Part shown: positions 1 through 11,502 of the stretch, one piece after another | Layout of the letters: each line of letters opens with the position of its first letter | Numbering within the stretch: position 1 is the first letter of the stretch | Assembly: GCF_002007605.1 (NCBI RefSeq) | Contig: NZ_CP019799.1 | Coordinates: 4,147,501 to 4,211,500 of the forward strand | Reading direction: 5' to 3' | Length of the DNA: 64,000 bases | From: Cellvibrio sp. PSBB023 | GTDB lineage: Bacteria; Pseudomonadota; Gammaproteobacteria; Pseudomonadales; Cellvibrionaceae | Translations under genes and position numbers: made by a program | Notes under the pieces: model-generated | Database searches by the model: none | What the model was told of the DNA's origin: nothing | What the model saw: the letters and a program-made list of their open reading frames with translations, nothing else

Positions 1-223
1 CCGGCTTAAGGAATCGATAAGTGTCTAAAAGAAAAGAAGTTAACTGACTGGTTTTTACGCCAGAAGCTCTTTAACAAGGTGGAATGTAAAGTAATAAATT
101 GCTGATTTATGGATGTCTTGTGTATCTCTACACAAAAGTCCGGCGAATCATACTCATGCGATGCGCTTATTATCGTGAGCGTATCAATGTTGTAAATCGT
201 TAAAGCAGTCGCTTGTGTTATAT
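1..223 (+). other. 3' end of 16S-23S spacer
   Basis: This is the distal part of the internal transcribed spacer of an rRNA operon whose 16S gene lies before the window. It holds a boxA-like element at 66-76 and the left arm of the 23S processing stem just before the mature 23S end. No tRNA is visible in the part that is present; spacer tRNAs, if any, would be upstream. Confidence 0.85.
66..76 (+). promoter_or_regulatory. rRNA boxA antitermination element
   Basis: The string GCTCTTTAACA matches the conserved boxA of rRNA operon spacers, where NusB/S10 bind nascent RNA and prevent Rho-dependent termination. Its position about 150 bases before the 23S gene agrees with that role. Confidence 0.8.
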
Positions 224-3110
<2,887 letters not shown>

Positions 3111-3273
3111 TATAACAGAATCGACTGTTAGACGGTTTACGATTTATCCGGACTTGTACGATATGCAAGCATCCAAACAATACACACAGCAACACTTTAC
3201 GTTCCACCGCCCTATTTGAGTCAATCAAGGCCGACATACTAGATGTCTTAAGACCTTCGAACTCATGCAGAAT

Positions 3274-3390
3274 TGCTTGACGACCATAGCAAGTTGGAAC
3301 CACCTGATCCCATTCCGAACTCAGAAGTGAAACGACTTAGCGCCGATGGTAGTGTGGGGTCTCCCCATGTGAGAGTAGGTCATCGTCAAG
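3274..3390 (+). rRNA. 5S ribosomal RNA
   Basis: The sequence contains the strongly conserved 5S core (CCGAACTCAGAAGTGAAACG, then GCCGATGGTAGTGTGGGG). The ends TTGACGA and TCGTCAAG pair as helix I. It follows 23S by about 160 bases, with no tRNA between them, and is followed directly by a terminator. Confidence 0.97.
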
Positions 3391-3402
3391 CTCTTAAATA
3401 TA

Positions 3403-3437
3403 AACGCCCTGTAGATACTCTACAGGGCGTTTTTTTT
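3403..3437 (+). terminator. rRNA operon terminator
   Basis: The inverted repeat AACGCCCTGTAGA / TCTACAGGGCGTT has a very short loop and is followed by a run of eight T. It lies 13 bases after 5S, so it is the intrinsic terminator of the rRNA operon. Confidence 0.93.
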
Positions 3438-3515
3438 GCCTGTGACTCTCCATTTGCTGAATTTGGCTTGTCAAAATGATTTTGCCAATGGCTTTTATCG
3501 CGCAGCTCTGATTAT

Positions 3516-4643
3516 ATGGGCAGTGATTTTTTGCCTGAGAGAGTTTACGTGTTAACTGTAGATCTAAATGCGATTCAGCAAAATTGGCTTACGTTGTCTG
3601 CCTCATCCTTGGCCAGTGTTGCCGGTGTAATTAAGGCTGATGCTTATGGCTTGGGCGCACGACAAGTTGGTTGCGCGCTTTACGCTGTTGGATGCAGAAC
3701 CTTTTTTTTGGCCTCAGTAGAAGAGGCGGTAACTGCTCGAGATTTTTTGCCTGCTGATGCGACCATTTATGTCCTGGGCGGACTGCGCAATGTAGATATT
3801 TCCGAATTGTTCGCGCGCAATCTTATCCCTATGCTCTGCTCTGTTTATGATGTGGAGCAATGGTTGAAATTCAAATCGTCTGCTCAAGTTAATGCTGTAG
3901 CCGGATTAAAAATCAATACGGGAATGACTCGTTTTGGATTGGATGAGCGGGATTTTTCTCTGCTCTGCACTGATGAGTTTCGCCTAAAAGCAATTAATCC
4001 TGAGCTCCTTATCAGTCATCTTGCATGTGCTGACGAGGTTAATCATTTGCAAAACAATATTCAGCTTAATCGTTTTCTTAAATCCCTTGAGCAGATAAAA
4101 AGAGTATTGCCGCCTGTCCGTGCAAGCTTGGCCAATTCCTCTGGGATTTTTTTAGGAAAGGAATGGCATTTCGATTTGCTTCGCCCTGGTGCGGCGCTGT
4201 ATGGCATTAATCCAACACCTTTAGATAAAAACCCAATGCTACCTGTTGTAAGACTGGCTTTGCCAATCTTGCAGGTTCGTAGTTTGAGTGCTTCTGAATT
4301 TATTGGCTATGGCGCCACGGCAAGTTTGCCGACAGGTGCAAGAGTTGCTGTTGTTGCAGGTGGTTATGCCGACGGTGTCCATAGAACACTTGGTGCGCAC
4401 CCAGAAGGCATATTGCTTGGTCAGAGAGTAAAAGTGATTGGCAGGATATCAATGGATTCGATGATATTTGATATTTCTCACATTGCTGCTTCAGATGAGG
4501 AATTGATGCAAGCTTCTGTAGAGGTGATTGGTGATGATCGCTCTATTGATCGCCTTATGAAAACTCATAAGACATTAGGCTATGAAGTGCTTACCAGTTT
4601 GGGCTCAAGATATAAAAGACACTATTTGCCAGGGGCTTTATGA
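3516..4643 (+). CDS. alr: alanine racemase
   Basis: This PLP enzyme interconverts L- and D-alanine, supplying D-Ala for peptidoglycan. The PLP-lysine motif IKADAYG places the cofactor lysine at residue 40. The second catalytic residue is Tyr265 in IGYGATA, and the protein is 375 aa, the usual size. The ATG at 3516 has no clear ribosome-binding site. A GTG at 3549 (residue 12) lies 5 bases after GAGAGAG and would give a protein starting MLTVDLNAI, so the true start may be there. The gene ends by overlapping birA (ATGA), which suggests translational coupling. It is the first gene after the rRNA operon. Confidence 0.95.
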   Translation: MGSDFLPERVYVLTVDLNAIQQNWLTLSASSLASVAGVIKADAYGLGARQVGCALYAVGCRTFFLASVEEAVTARDFLPADATIYVLGGLRNVDISELFARNLIPMLCSVYDVEQWLKFKSSAQVNAVAGLKINTGMTRFGLDERDFSLLCTDEFRLKAINPELLISHLACADEVNHLQNNIQLNRFLKSLEQIKRVLPPVRASLANSSGIFLGKEWHFDLLRPGAALYGINPTPLDKNPMLPVVRLALPILQVRSLSASEFIGYGATASLPTGARVAVVAGGYADGVHRTLGAHPEGILLGQRVKVIGRISMDSMIFDISHIAASDEELMQASVEVIGDDRSIDRLMKTHKTLGYEVLTSLGSRYKRHYLPGAL

Positions 4644-5632
4644 ACCCTAATTTCGTTGAATCAAGTTCCTTGTATGCTGTGCTGAAATTATTGTCAGATG
4701 GCGAGTTTCACTCCGGCGAAGAACTGGGGCTCTTGCTTGGTGTGAGCCGAGCTGCTGTCTGGAAAACTTTAAAAAAGTTTGAGCCATTGGGTATTGATAT
4801 TACCTCTGTTAAAGGTCGGGGTTATTGTATTAGCGGTGGTCTCGACTTATTAGACAAATCCAAAATTCATCCAAGTGCTGACGCTTCGTTAAGCATTAAT
4901 GTATTTACCCAGTTGGATTCGACTAACTCATTTTTGTTGCGTCAAGAACAGCCTGAGCGCCAGGTTTGTTTAGCAGAAAATCAAACTGCGGGTCGAGGCA
5001 GGCGCGGCCGAGCTTGGGTTAGCCCATTTGCACAAAATCTCTATCTTTCTATAGGTTGGGGCTTTGAAGGAGGTGTTGCTGCGCTCGAGGGGCTGAGTTT
5101 GGCGATAGGTTTGGCAGTGGTGAGATGTTTGCAGAAATACAAGGTTAATGGTTTGCAATTAAAGTGGCCAAATGACCTCCTGTATAAAGATAAAAAGCTG
5201 GGCGGTATTTTAATAGAAATGAATGGTGATCCCGCAGGTTATTGCTCTTGTGTTGTGGGGATTGGCCTGAACGTATCCATGAAAGTAAGTGATTCGGAAT
5301 CTATTGAGCAGCCCTGGATTAATCTTAACGACATTTTGGCTGAGCAGGGGCTTCCCTTTATTGGGCGTAACCAACTTGCTTCATCATTGATGGATGAGTT
5401 GGTAATCATACTGTCGAATTATCAGCACAGCGGTTTTTCTGCATACAGGAGCGAGTGGGAATCGGTAGCTGCCTATGTTGATCAGCCCATTAGTCTTCAA
5501 GCGGGTAATAGGGTGCAATTTGGTGTGTTCCGAGGGGTTGATTCAACTGGCGCATTGAGGCTCGAGATGAATGGCGAGGAGCATATTATTCATGGTGGTG
5601 AGGTATCCCTGAGGGCGGCCCATGTTTCTTGA
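4640..5632 (+). CDS. birA: biotin-protein ligase / biotin repressor
   Basis: BirA activates biotin as biotinyl-AMP, attaches it to the carboxyl carrier protein, and represses biotin synthesis genes when loaded. The 330-aa protein has the bifunctional layout: an N-terminal winged helix (about residues 10-65, including LLGVSRAAVWKTLKKF), a central ligase domain with the biotinyl-AMP loop GRGRRGR at 118-124 and KWPNDL at 175-180, and a C-terminal SH3-like part. The start overlaps the alr stop by 4 bases, and the end overlaps coaX by 11 bases. Confidence 0.96.
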   Translation: MNPNFVESSSLYAVLKLLSDGEFHSGEELGLLLGVSRAAVWKTLKKFEPLGIDITSVKGRGYCISGGLDLLDKSKIHPSADASLSINVFTQLDSTNSFLLRQEQPERQVCLAENQTAGRGRRGRAWVSPFAQNLYLSIGWGFEGGVAALEGLSLAIGLAVVRCLQKYKVNGLQLKWPNDLLYKDKKLGGILIEMNGDPAGYCSCVVGIGLNVSMKVSDSESIEQPWINLNDILAEQGLPFIGRNQLASSLMDELVIILSNYQHSGFSAYRSEWESVAAYVDQPISLQAGNRVQFGVFRGVDSTGALRLEMNGEEHIIHGGEVSLRAAHVS

Positions 5633-6383
5633 AATTGACATGGGAAATTCACGTATTAAGTGGCGATTTCGGGATGCTAGCAATGTTCTCGATAAGGGAT
5701 TCATTGAGACAACCGCAGAGTTTGATTTATTGGCGGCTTTCTGGCTTCCCTATGCTGGGCGAGTAACAGTAGTGTGGGTTGCTAGTGTGGTCAGCGATGA
5801 CCTGGAGCAAAAACTTGCTGAGTGTGTTAAGCGTATTTTTGCTATTGATCCCATATTTGCCAGAAGTGGCCCTAATGTTGGTGTCGTACAAAATGGTTAT
5901 GACTCGCCTGATTTATTGGGTGTTGATCGTTGGCTTTCGATTCTGGCTGCATATGGGTACACGCAAACTGCATGCATTGTTTTGTCATTAGGTACGGCCG
6001 CGACTATTGATGTTATCGATAAAAACGGGCGTCATTTGGGGGGATTTATTGCTCCAGGCTTATCGCTAATGATTCGCTCTCTATCTTCTAGTGCGCGACG
6101 TATATCGGCTAACTCTCACGAAATTGTCCTGACGGAGGAGCTTGGTCGAGCCACATCTTTGGCAATTTGTGGTGGCTGCACGTCAATGCTGGAAGGCTTG
6201 GTAGATAATGCGGTAAAACAATTACGTAAAGTGGCAGGCGACGAGCATTTTGAGTTGGTGTTTACGGGCGGCGATGCAATTCAGTTGATGCCATATTATC
6301 CATCTGCGCACTTGATAAATGATTTGGTAATGGATGGACTGGCGTACGCACTACAGGAATCAATACCGGGGTGTAATCAATGA
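5622..6383 (+). CDS. coaX: type III pantothenate kinase
   Basis: CoaX phosphorylates pantothenate in the first step of coenzyme A synthesis and, unlike CoaA, resists feedback by CoA. The 253-aa protein shows the ASKHA-fold markers of the family: the phosphate loop DMGNSRIKW near the N terminus, GVDRW at 100-104 for pantothenate binding, the LGTAATID strand, and GGFIAPGL. It overlaps birA upstream and the next gene downstream (ATGA), as in pseudomonads, where birA-coaX pairs precede the tRNA-tuf cluster. Confidence 0.95.
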   Translation: MFLEIDMGNSRIKWRFRDASNVLDKGFIETTAEFDLLAAFWLPYAGRVTVVWVASVVSDDLEQKLAECVKRIFAIDPIFARSGPNVGVVQNGYDSPDLLGVDRWLSILAAYGYTQTACIVLSLGTAATIDVIDKNGRHLGGFIAPGLSLMIRSLSSSARRISANSHEIVLTEELGRATSLAICGGCTSMLEGLVDNAVKQLRKVAGDEHFELVFTGGDAIQLMPYYPSAHLINDLVMDGLAYALQESIPGCNQ

Positions 6384-7102
6384 GATCAATTTTTTTTCTG
6401 ATCCTCGCTGCAAATGTGCTTTTTTTTCTGCAGCAGCATTTCTTTTCGGCCGAGGTTCATGCGCAGGGTAATGGAAGTACCGTTCAATCCGTACAAGGGG
6501 AGGTTTCACCTCAGGGGTTATTATTACTATCGGAGCGTTCTGCATCTGATGGCGCCATCAAAAAAAAGAGCAGCCAAAGTGCTCTGACGAGCCGTGAGCT
6601 GGGTGATGAATCAAAAAACGATACACCGCTGTGCACTATGATTGGCCCTTATGAGCAACTATTGCACGCCGAGTACGCTGTTGAGCGCCTTACTGCCTTA
6701 GGCGCTGATGTTCATGTGGTGCCAATAGAGATTAAGGAGGGTGAATCCTTCTGGGTTTATCTTGCTCCGGAAGTATCCGAACGAGAGGCGCTAAACAGGC
6801 TGTATGAATTGCAAAGAAAAAGCATAGAGAGTCATGTCATATCAAAAGGTGAATTAGCCAATGGAATATCTTTTGGGCGTCTCTCCAATTATGAAGACGC
6901 GGAAGCTCTGGCAAAAAAAATCAGAGATACTGGTTATGATGCGCAAATAAAAATAATGCCAAAGACAATTCAAGAGACTTGGGTTGTTGTAGCTGATGGT
7001 ATTGCGGGAAAAATAGACAACTCAGTATGGGAGGAGCTAATCAAAAAGCAAAAAGGGCTCGAAAAGAGACAAAATTATTGTTTAGGTGTTGCTTCTCAAT
7101 AG
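6380..7102 (+). CDS. SPOR-domain protein
   Basis: This 240-aa protein starts with a hydrophobic segment (residues 2-21, FFLILAANVLFF...), a membrane anchor or signal peptide. A low-complexity linker follows to about residue 75. The region of about residues 76-160 (LCTMIGPYEQLLHAEYAVERL... FWVYLAPE) looks like a SPOR fold, which binds denuded glycan strands at the septum. A second repeat-like part (ISFGRLSNYEDAEALAKKI) follows. Similar proteins sit between coaX and the tRNA cluster in pseudomonads. The specific role is unknown, and it is the last gene of the alr operon. Confidence 0.75.
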   Translation: MRSIFFLILAANVLFFLQQHFFSAEVHAQGNGSTVQSVQGEVSPQGLLLLSERSASDGAIKKKSSQSALTSRELGDESKNDTPLCTMIGPYEQLLHAEYAVERLTALGADVHVVPIEIKEGESFWVYLAPEVSEREALNRLYELQRKSIESHVISKGELANGISFGRLSNYEDAEALAKKIRDTGYDAQIKIMPKTIQETWVVVADGIAGKIDNSVWEELIKKQKGLEKRQNYCLGVASQ

Positions 7103-7117
7103 ATCTTTCAATAGAAT
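7089..7117 (+). promoter_or_regulatory. tRNA cluster promoter
   Basis: TTGCTT and TAGAAT are separated by 17 bases, a near-consensus sigma-70 promoter. It overlaps the end of the SPOR gene and lies about 25 bases before the first tRNA. The bases after the -10 (TCTGCCTCC) are fairly GC-rich, as is common for stringently controlled tRNA promoters. Confidence 0.65.
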
Positions 7118-7148
7118 TCTGCCTCCACAAACAGCGGTGGTCAAAAAA

Positions 7149-7224
7149 GCTGGCGTAGCTCAGTAGGTAGAGCAGCTGACTTGTAATCAGCCGGTCGGGG
7201 GTTCGATTCCTCTCGCCAGCTCCA
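7149..7224 (+). tRNA. tRNA-Thr (anticodon TGT)
   Basis: A 76-base cloverleaf with CCA encoded. The acceptor GCTGGCG pairs with CGCCAGC, and the anticodon loop is CTTGTAA. It is first of four tRNA genes in the order Thr-Tyr-Gly-Thr upstream of tuf, the same order as the E. coli thrU-tyrU-glyT-thrT-tufB cluster. Confidence 0.97.
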
Positions 7225-7318
7225 GTTTGGAGTTAGCTTTTTGACATAACTGTGTGAATTTATTGAAAAAATAGATTGACAGTTGCTGGTTTGGGCCGGA
7301 AAATGCCGGCGGTTTTCG

Positions 7319-7402
7319 GCAGGGGTTCCCGAGTGGCCAAAGGGATCAGACTGTAAATCTGACGCGCAAGCTTCGATGGTTCGAATCCATCCCCCTGCAC
7401 CA
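7319..7402 (+). tRNA. tRNA-Tyr (anticodon GTA)
   Basis: An 84-base class II tRNA with a long variable arm and CCA encoded. The acceptor GCAGGGG pairs with CCCCTGC, and the anticodon loop is CTGTAAA. It is second in the tuf-linked tRNA cluster. Confidence 0.97.
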
Positions 7403-7463
7403 ATTTACCTTAAGTTTGTTTGAGGTTGGTAAAGCCTGGTGGCTAGTCCAGTATCTCGTTAAA

Positions 7464-7537
<74 letters not shown>

Positions 7538-7553
7538 ACTAATTTAGGAATGC

Positions 7554-7629
7554 GCTCATATAGCTCAGTTGGTAGAGCACACCCTTGGTAAGGGTGAGGT
7601 CAGCAGTTCAAATCTGCTTATGAGCTCCA
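7554..7629 (+). tRNA. tRNA-Thr (anticodon GGT)
   Basis: A 76-base tRNA with acceptor GCTCATA / TATGAGC, anticodon loop CTTGGTA and encoded CCA. It is the last of the cluster; a strong hairpin with a T tract follows only 7 bases later. Confidence 0.97.
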
Positions 7630-7636
7630 AAATAAT

Positions 7637-7667
7637 GCTGCGAGAGAGTGCCTCTCGCAGCTTTTTT
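7637..7667 (+). terminator. terminator/attenuator before tuf copy 1
   Basis: GCTGCGAGAG and CTCTCGCAGC form a perfect 10-bp stem with a 5-base loop, followed by six T. It separates the tRNA cluster from tuf by 40 bases. In E. coli the corresponding tRNAs are co-transcribed with tufB, so this could be an attenuator that sets the tRNA to EF-Tu ratio. Confidence 0.85.
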
Positions 7668-7708
7668 ATCTGTGTGATTGTTATTTTACGTCTGAGGAGG
7701 CGCTCGCA

Positions 7709-8932
7709 ATGGCGAAGGAAAAGTTTGAACGTAACAAGCCCCACGTCAACGTGGGCACCATTGGTCACGTTGACCACGGTAAAACCACTCTGACAGCAGC
7801 GCTGACTCGCGTTTGTGCAGAAAGCTGGGGTGGCGCGTTTGTTGGTTATGATGGTATCGATAACGCACCTGAAGAAAAGGCGCGCGGTATTACCATTAAT
7901 ACCTCTCACGTGGAATATGACTCACCAACTCGCCACTACGCGCACGTTGACTGCCCAGGCCACGCCGACTATGTGAAGAACATGATCACCGGTGCTGCCC
8001 AGATGGACGGTGCAATTCTGGTGTGTGGTGCAACTGATGGTCCAATGCCACAAACTCGTGAACACATCCTGCTGTCTCGTCAGGTAGGCGTTCCTTACAT
8101 CGTAGTATTCCTGAACAAGGCTGACTTGTTGGCAGAAGACTGTGGTGGTGTGGGTACTGAAGAGTACAACGAAATGTTGGAATTGGTAGAAATGGAGCTG
8201 CGTGAGCTGCTGTCTACCTATGACTTCCCAGGCGATGATACCCCAATTATTGCTGGTTCTGCGCTGATGGCGTTGAATGGCGAAGATGAAAACGGTTTGG
8301 GTACCTCTGCGGTACGTAAGCTGGTTGAGTCTCTGGACAGCTACATCCCTGAGCCAGTACGTGCAATTGATCAGCCATTCCTGATGCCAGTAGAAGACGT
8401 ATTCTCTATCTCTGGTCGCGGTACTGTAGTAACTGGCCGTGTAGAGCGTGGTGTTGTTAAAGTTGGTGAAGAGATCGCGATCGTTGGTCTGAAAGACACC
8501 GTTAAAACCACCTGTACTGGTGTTGAAATGTTCCGCAAGCTGCTTGACGAAGGTCGCGCCGGTGAGAACGTTGGTGTTCTGTTGCGTGGTACCAAGCGTG
8601 ATGATGTTGAGCGTGGCCAAGTTCTATGTAAGCCAGGTTCAGTGACTCCACACACCAAGTTTGAATCAGAAGTGTACGTATTGTCTAAAGAAGAAGGCGG
8701 TCGTCATACTCCATTCTTCAAAGGCTATCGTCCACAGTTCTACTTCCGTACTACTGACGTAACTGGTGCAGTAGAATTGCCGGAAGGTGTAGAAATGGTA
8801 ATGCCAGGCGACAACATCAAGATGGTTGTTACCTTGATTCACCCAATCGCGATGGAAGACGGTTTGCGTTTTGCTATCCGTGAAGGTGGTCGTACTGTTG
8901 GTGCTGGCGTAGTTGCCAAAATCATTCAGTAA
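7709..8932 (+). CDS. tuf: elongation factor Tu, copy 1
   Basis: EF-Tu is the GTPase that delivers aminoacyl-tRNA to the ribosomal A site. The 407-aa product has the G1 loop GHVDHGKT near residue 20, the switch region [21 protein letters not shown], and NKAD, followed by the two beta-barrel domains. It starts with ATG after GAGGAGG. It encodes exactly the same protein as the copy at 24623. The DNA appears identical from 7721 to just past the stop, apart from one synonymous base at 8920, which indicates gene conversion. Confidence 0.98.
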   Translation: MAKEKFERNKPHVNVGTIGHVDHGKTTLTAALTRVCAESWGGAFVGYDGIDNAPEEKARGITINTSHVEYDSPTRHYAHVDCPGHADYVKNMITGAAQMDGAILVCGATDGPMPQTREHILLSRQVGVPYIVVFLNKADLLAEDCGGVGTEEYNEMLELVEMELRELLSTYDFPGDDTPIIAGSALMALNGEDENGLGTSAVRKLVESLDSYIPEPVRAIDQPFLMPVEDVFSISGRGTVVTGRVERGVVKVGEEIAIVGLKDTVKTTCTGVEMFRKLLDEGRAGENVGVLLRGTKRDDVERGQVLCKPGSVTPHTKFESEVYVLSKEEGGRHTPFFKGYRPQFYFRTTDVTGAVELPEGVEMVMPGDNIKMVVTLIHPIAMEDGLRFAIREGGRTVGAGVVAKIIQ

Positions 8933-8940
8933 TTGAATGA

Positions 8941-8960
8941 GGGCGGCTTGTCCGCCCTTT
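8941..8960 (+). terminator. weak terminator after tuf copy 1
   Basis: GGGCGG and CCGCCC form a 6-bp GC-rich stem with loop CTTGT and only three T after it. It lies between tuf and tRNA-Trp. With tRNA-Trp only 19 bases downstream, read-through is likely. Confidence 0.6.
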
Positions 8961-8978
8961 ATTTGCCTCTGTTATGTT

Positions 8979-9054
8979 AGGCCAGTAGTTCAATTGGTAG
9001 AGCACCGGTCTCCAAAACCGGGTGTTGGGGGTTCGAGTCCCTCCTGGCCTGCCA
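8979..9054 (+). tRNA. tRNA-Trp (anticodon CCA)
   Basis: A 76-base tRNA with acceptor AGGCCAG / CTGGCCT, anticodon loop CTCCAAA and encoded CCA. Its place between tuf and secE is conserved in gammaproteobacteria. Confidence 0.97.
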
Positions 9055-9079
9055 AATTTCATGAAGGTTTCCTGCGATA

Positions 9080-9448
9080 ATGACTGCAAATACCGAAGAA
9101 AAAGTTTATCGACTTGACGCATTAAAATGGCTCTTGGTTTTTGCAGTGGTTGCTGCTGGCGTCGTTGGTAACTCTCATTTTTCTGCTGAATCAATTCTCT
9201 ATCGTGCACTGGGTCTTATAGTGCTTGCAGCTATAGCTGTTGCTATTGCGTTGCAAACTGCAAAAGGTGCAGCGATATCAGATGTTGTGCGTGGTGCGCT
9301 TGTTGAGCTGCGCAAAGTTGTCTGGCCTACTCGTCAAGAAACCAATCAAACAACCCTTATTGTATTGGCAGTTGTTTTTGTAATGGCAATCATTCTTTGG
9401 TTGCTTGATACTCTATTTGGTTTTATTGCCTCAAGTATCATAGGATAG
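9080..9448 (+). CDS. secE: preprotein translocase subunit SecE
   Basis: SecE clamps the SecY channel in the inner membrane. The 122-aa protein has the three-segment form of gammaproteobacteria: hydrophobic stretches near residues 13-30 and 36-57 and a C-terminal one near 94-117. The conserved amphipathic part, ELRKVVWPTRQETNQTT, lies just before the last segment. The gene follows tRNA-Trp by 25 bases and is 6 bases before nusG. Confidence 0.97.
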   Translation: MTANTEEKVYRLDALKWLLVFAVVAAGVVGNSHFSAESILYRALGLIVLAAIAVAIALQTAKGAAISDVVRGALVELRKVVWPTRQETNQTTLIVLAVVFVMAIILWLLDTLFGFIASSIIG

Positions 9449-9454
9449 ATTGGT

Positions 9455-9988
9455 ATGGCTAAGCGCTGGTATGTCGTTCATGCATATTCCGGGTATGAAA
9501 AAAAAGTCGCTCTTTCTTTGCGTGAGCGTGTTGCACTGTACGGCATGGAAGAAAGTTTTGGCGAAATTTTAGTTCCCACTGAAGAAGTGGTTGAAATGCG
9601 TGGCGGCCAAAAACGTAAAAGCGAAAGAAAATTCTTCCCTGGCTACGTGTTGGTTCAAATGGAGCTGAATGATGATACTTGGCACTTGGTGAAAGATACC
9701 CCAAGAGTTATGGGTTTTATTGGTGGTAAAGCAGATCAGCCTGCGCCTATTACTGAAAAAGAGGCGGAAGCTATATTGCGTCGTGTAGACGACTCAATGG
9801 AGAAGCCGAAACCCAAAACAATTTTCGAACCAGGTGAAATGGTTCGCGTAATTGATGGTCCGTTCAATGACTTTAATGGCGTTGTTGAAGAAGTAAATTA
9901 CGATAAAAACAAGCTTCGTGTTGCTGTATTAATATTTGGTAGATCTACTCCTGTTGAATTGGAGTTTGGTCAGGTAGAAAAGACTTAA
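9455..9988 (+). CDS. nusG: transcription antitermination factor NusG
   Basis: NusG binds the RNA polymerase clamp, suppresses pausing, and links polymerase to Rho or to ribosomal protein S10. The 177-aa protein has the N-terminal NGN domain (start [16 protein letters not shown], then [10 protein letters not shown]) and the C-terminal KOW domain ([21 protein letters not shown]). It is almost certainly co-transcribed with secE. A terminator follows the stop. Confidence 0.98.
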   Translation: MAKRWYVVHAYSGYEKKVALSLRERVALYGMEESFGEILVPTEEVVEMRGGQKRKSERKFFPGYVLVQMELNDDTWHLVKDTPRVMGFIGGKADQPAPITEKEAEAILRRVDDSMEKPKPKTIFEPGEMVRVIDGPFNDFNGVVEEVNYDKNKLRVAVLIFGRSTPVELEFGQVEKT

Positions 9989-10006
9989 TATTCTGATTTT
10001 TTAACG

Positions 10007-10038
10007 CCCCTCTTCATCCAGTTATGAAGAGGGGTTTT
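10007..10038 (+). terminator. terminator after nusG
   Basis: CCCCTCTTCAT and ATGAAGAGGGG form an 11-bp stem with a 6-base loop, followed by TTTTC. It ends the secE-nusG unit and sets it apart from rplK. Confidence 0.88.
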
Positions 10039-10130
10039 CGTGTCTCAGGCTTAGACTGAGACGGGGAGCCTAAGACGCTAGTTTTGCCAAAAATTAGTCG
10101 AGGCGCTAATACCCATAGGGGAGTTATATC

Positions 10131-10562
10131 ATGGCAAAGAAAGTAACCGCTTACGTTAAGCTGCAAGTTGCAGCTGGCAAAGCAAACCCAAGTCCTCCGG
10201 TTGGTCCAGCTCTTGGTCAGCACGGCGTAAATATCATGGAATTCTGTAAAGCATTTAATGCGCAGACCCAAGGTATGGAAGTTGGTGCTCCTGTTCCTGT
10301 CATTATCAGTGTGTATAGCGATCGTAGCTTCACATTCGTAATGAAAACACCACCAGCTTCTTTCTTGTTGAAAAAAGCTGCAGGTATTGCCAGTGGTAGT
10401 GGTCGTCCTAACACCAACAAAGTAGGCAAGGTAACTCGTGCCCAGCTCGAAGCTATTGCAACTACTAAGTTGGCTGATTTGACTGCTGCTGATATGGATG
10501 CTGCCGTGCGTACTATCGCAGGTTCTGCGCGTTCAATGGGCCTGGAAGTGGAGGGCGTATAA
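10131..10562 (+). CDS. rplK: 50S ribosomal protein L11
   Basis: L11 forms the GTPase-associated centre with 23S rRNA and is needed for RelA sensing of uncharged tRNA. The 143-aa protein has the usual length; its N-terminal domain contains the proline-rich linker [20 protein letters not shown] and the C-terminal rRNA-binding domain ends [10 protein letters not shown]. The start ATG follows AGGGGAG. rplA begins one base after its stop codon. The 92-base leader upstream holds a hairpin (10042-10062) that could be an L1 target, as L1 regulates this operon in E. coli. Confidence 0.98.
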   Translation: MAKKVTAYVKLQVAAGKANPSPPVGPALGQHGVNIMEFCKAFNAQTQGMEVGAPVPVIISVYSDRSFTFVMKTPPASFLLKKAAGIASGSGRPNTNKVGKVTRAQLEAIATTKLADLTAADMDAAVRTIAGSARSMGLEVEGV

Positions 10563-10563
10563 G

Positions 10564-11259
10564 ATGGCAAAAATTACTAAGCGTCAACGTGCAATCAACG
10601 AGAAAGTTGATTCCAGCAAGCAGTATTCTATTGAAGATGCTGTTGCTTTGTTAAAAGAACTTTCTACTGTGAAGTTTGCTGAGACAGTAGATGTATCAAT
10701 CAGCCTGGGTATTGACCCTCGTAAATCAGATCAATCTGTTCGTGGTGCAACTACACTGCCTCACGGTAATGGTAAGTCTGTACGCGTTGCTGTATTTACT
10801 CAAGGTGCAAATGCCGAAGCGGCAAAAGCAGCTGGAGCAGAATACGTAGGTATGGATGATCTGGCTGCAGAAATCAAAGCCGGTAAAATGGATTTTGATG
10901 TTGTTATTGCCAGTCCAGATGCAATGCGCGTTGTTGGTCAACTCGGTCAGGTTTTGGGTCCACGTGGTCTGATGCCTAACCCAAAAACTGGCACAGTAAC
11001 TCCGGATGTATTGACTGCTGTTAAGAATGCTAAAGCCGGTCAAGTTCGCTACCGCGCCGAGAAAGGCGGTATCGTGCATGGCGGTTTGGGTAAAATCTCT
11101 TTTGATACTATCGCTATCAAAGAAAACCTTGAGGCGTTGGTTGCTGATTTGAAGAAAGCCAAACCAGCTACTTCTAAAGGTATTTACCTGAAGAAAATTT
11201 ACTTGAGTACGACTATGGGCCCTGGCCTGGTAATCGACCAAGCATCACTCGCTGTTTAA
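10564..11259 (+). CDS. rplA: 50S ribosomal protein L1
   Basis: L1 binds the L1 stalk of 23S rRNA, assists E-site tRNA release, and represses its own operon. The 231-aa protein starts [15 protein letters not shown], which fixes the ATG at 10564; a longer reading frame opens inside rplK but is not the real start. The conserved signature [18 protein letters not shown] is intact. Confidence 0.98.
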   Translation: MAKITKRQRAINEKVDSSKQYSIEDAVALLKELSTVKFAETVDVSISLGIDPRKSDQSVRGATTLPHGNGKSVRVAVFTQGANAEAAKAAGAEYVGMDDLAAEIKAGKMDFDVVIASPDAMRVVGQLGQVLGPRGLMPNPKTGTVTPDVLTAVKNAKAGQVRYRAEKGGIVHGGLGKISFDTIAIKENLEALVADLKKAKPATSKGIYLKKIYLSTTMGPGLVIDQASLAV

Positions 11260-11274
11260 TTCGCAAGTGAAACG

Positions 11275-11450
11275 AACTTTGGGGTCCACTATTTTAGTGG
11301 GCCGTCAAAGACCGTAGGTGTCTGAGCAATAGGTTCATACTTAATACCCTACGCAGATGGTGAGACCCTATTTGCTGCATTAATTGCAATGAATGACATC
11401 ACCGAATAGTGGTCCTGGTGTGTTTATCAGGACTGGTAGTTAACGATAAT
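11275..11450 (+). promoter_or_regulatory. L10 leader of the rplJL operon
   Basis: The 240-base gap between rplA and rplJ contains the signature of the L10-binding mRNA leader: CCGTAGGTG, then CCTACGCAGATGGTGAGACC, resembling the E. coli rplJ leader. In enterobacteria the L10-L7/L12 complex binds here and blocks rplJ translation. The outer arms GGTCCACTATT near 11283 and GAATAGTGGTCC near 11404 pair to close the structure. Boundaries are approximate. Confidence 0.75.
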
Positions 11451-11502
11451 CAATGGCGCAGCATCCGTGTTGCAATTTGATTGTCCATGCAGGAGAAATC
11501 CC

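Noticed and set aside
3273..3479. 68-codon frame across 5S and its terminator
   Set aside because: It is translated 5S rRNA and terminator sequence.
7922..8620. 232-codon frame antisense to tuf (also at 24836-25534)
   Set aside because: It is a codon-bias shadow of tuf; its duplication just follows the duplicated gene.
10084..10112. Promoter-like TTGCCA-17-TAATAC before rplK as a confident promoter
   Set aside because: The start site would fall in the rplK ribosome-binding site, so it is kept only as a question.
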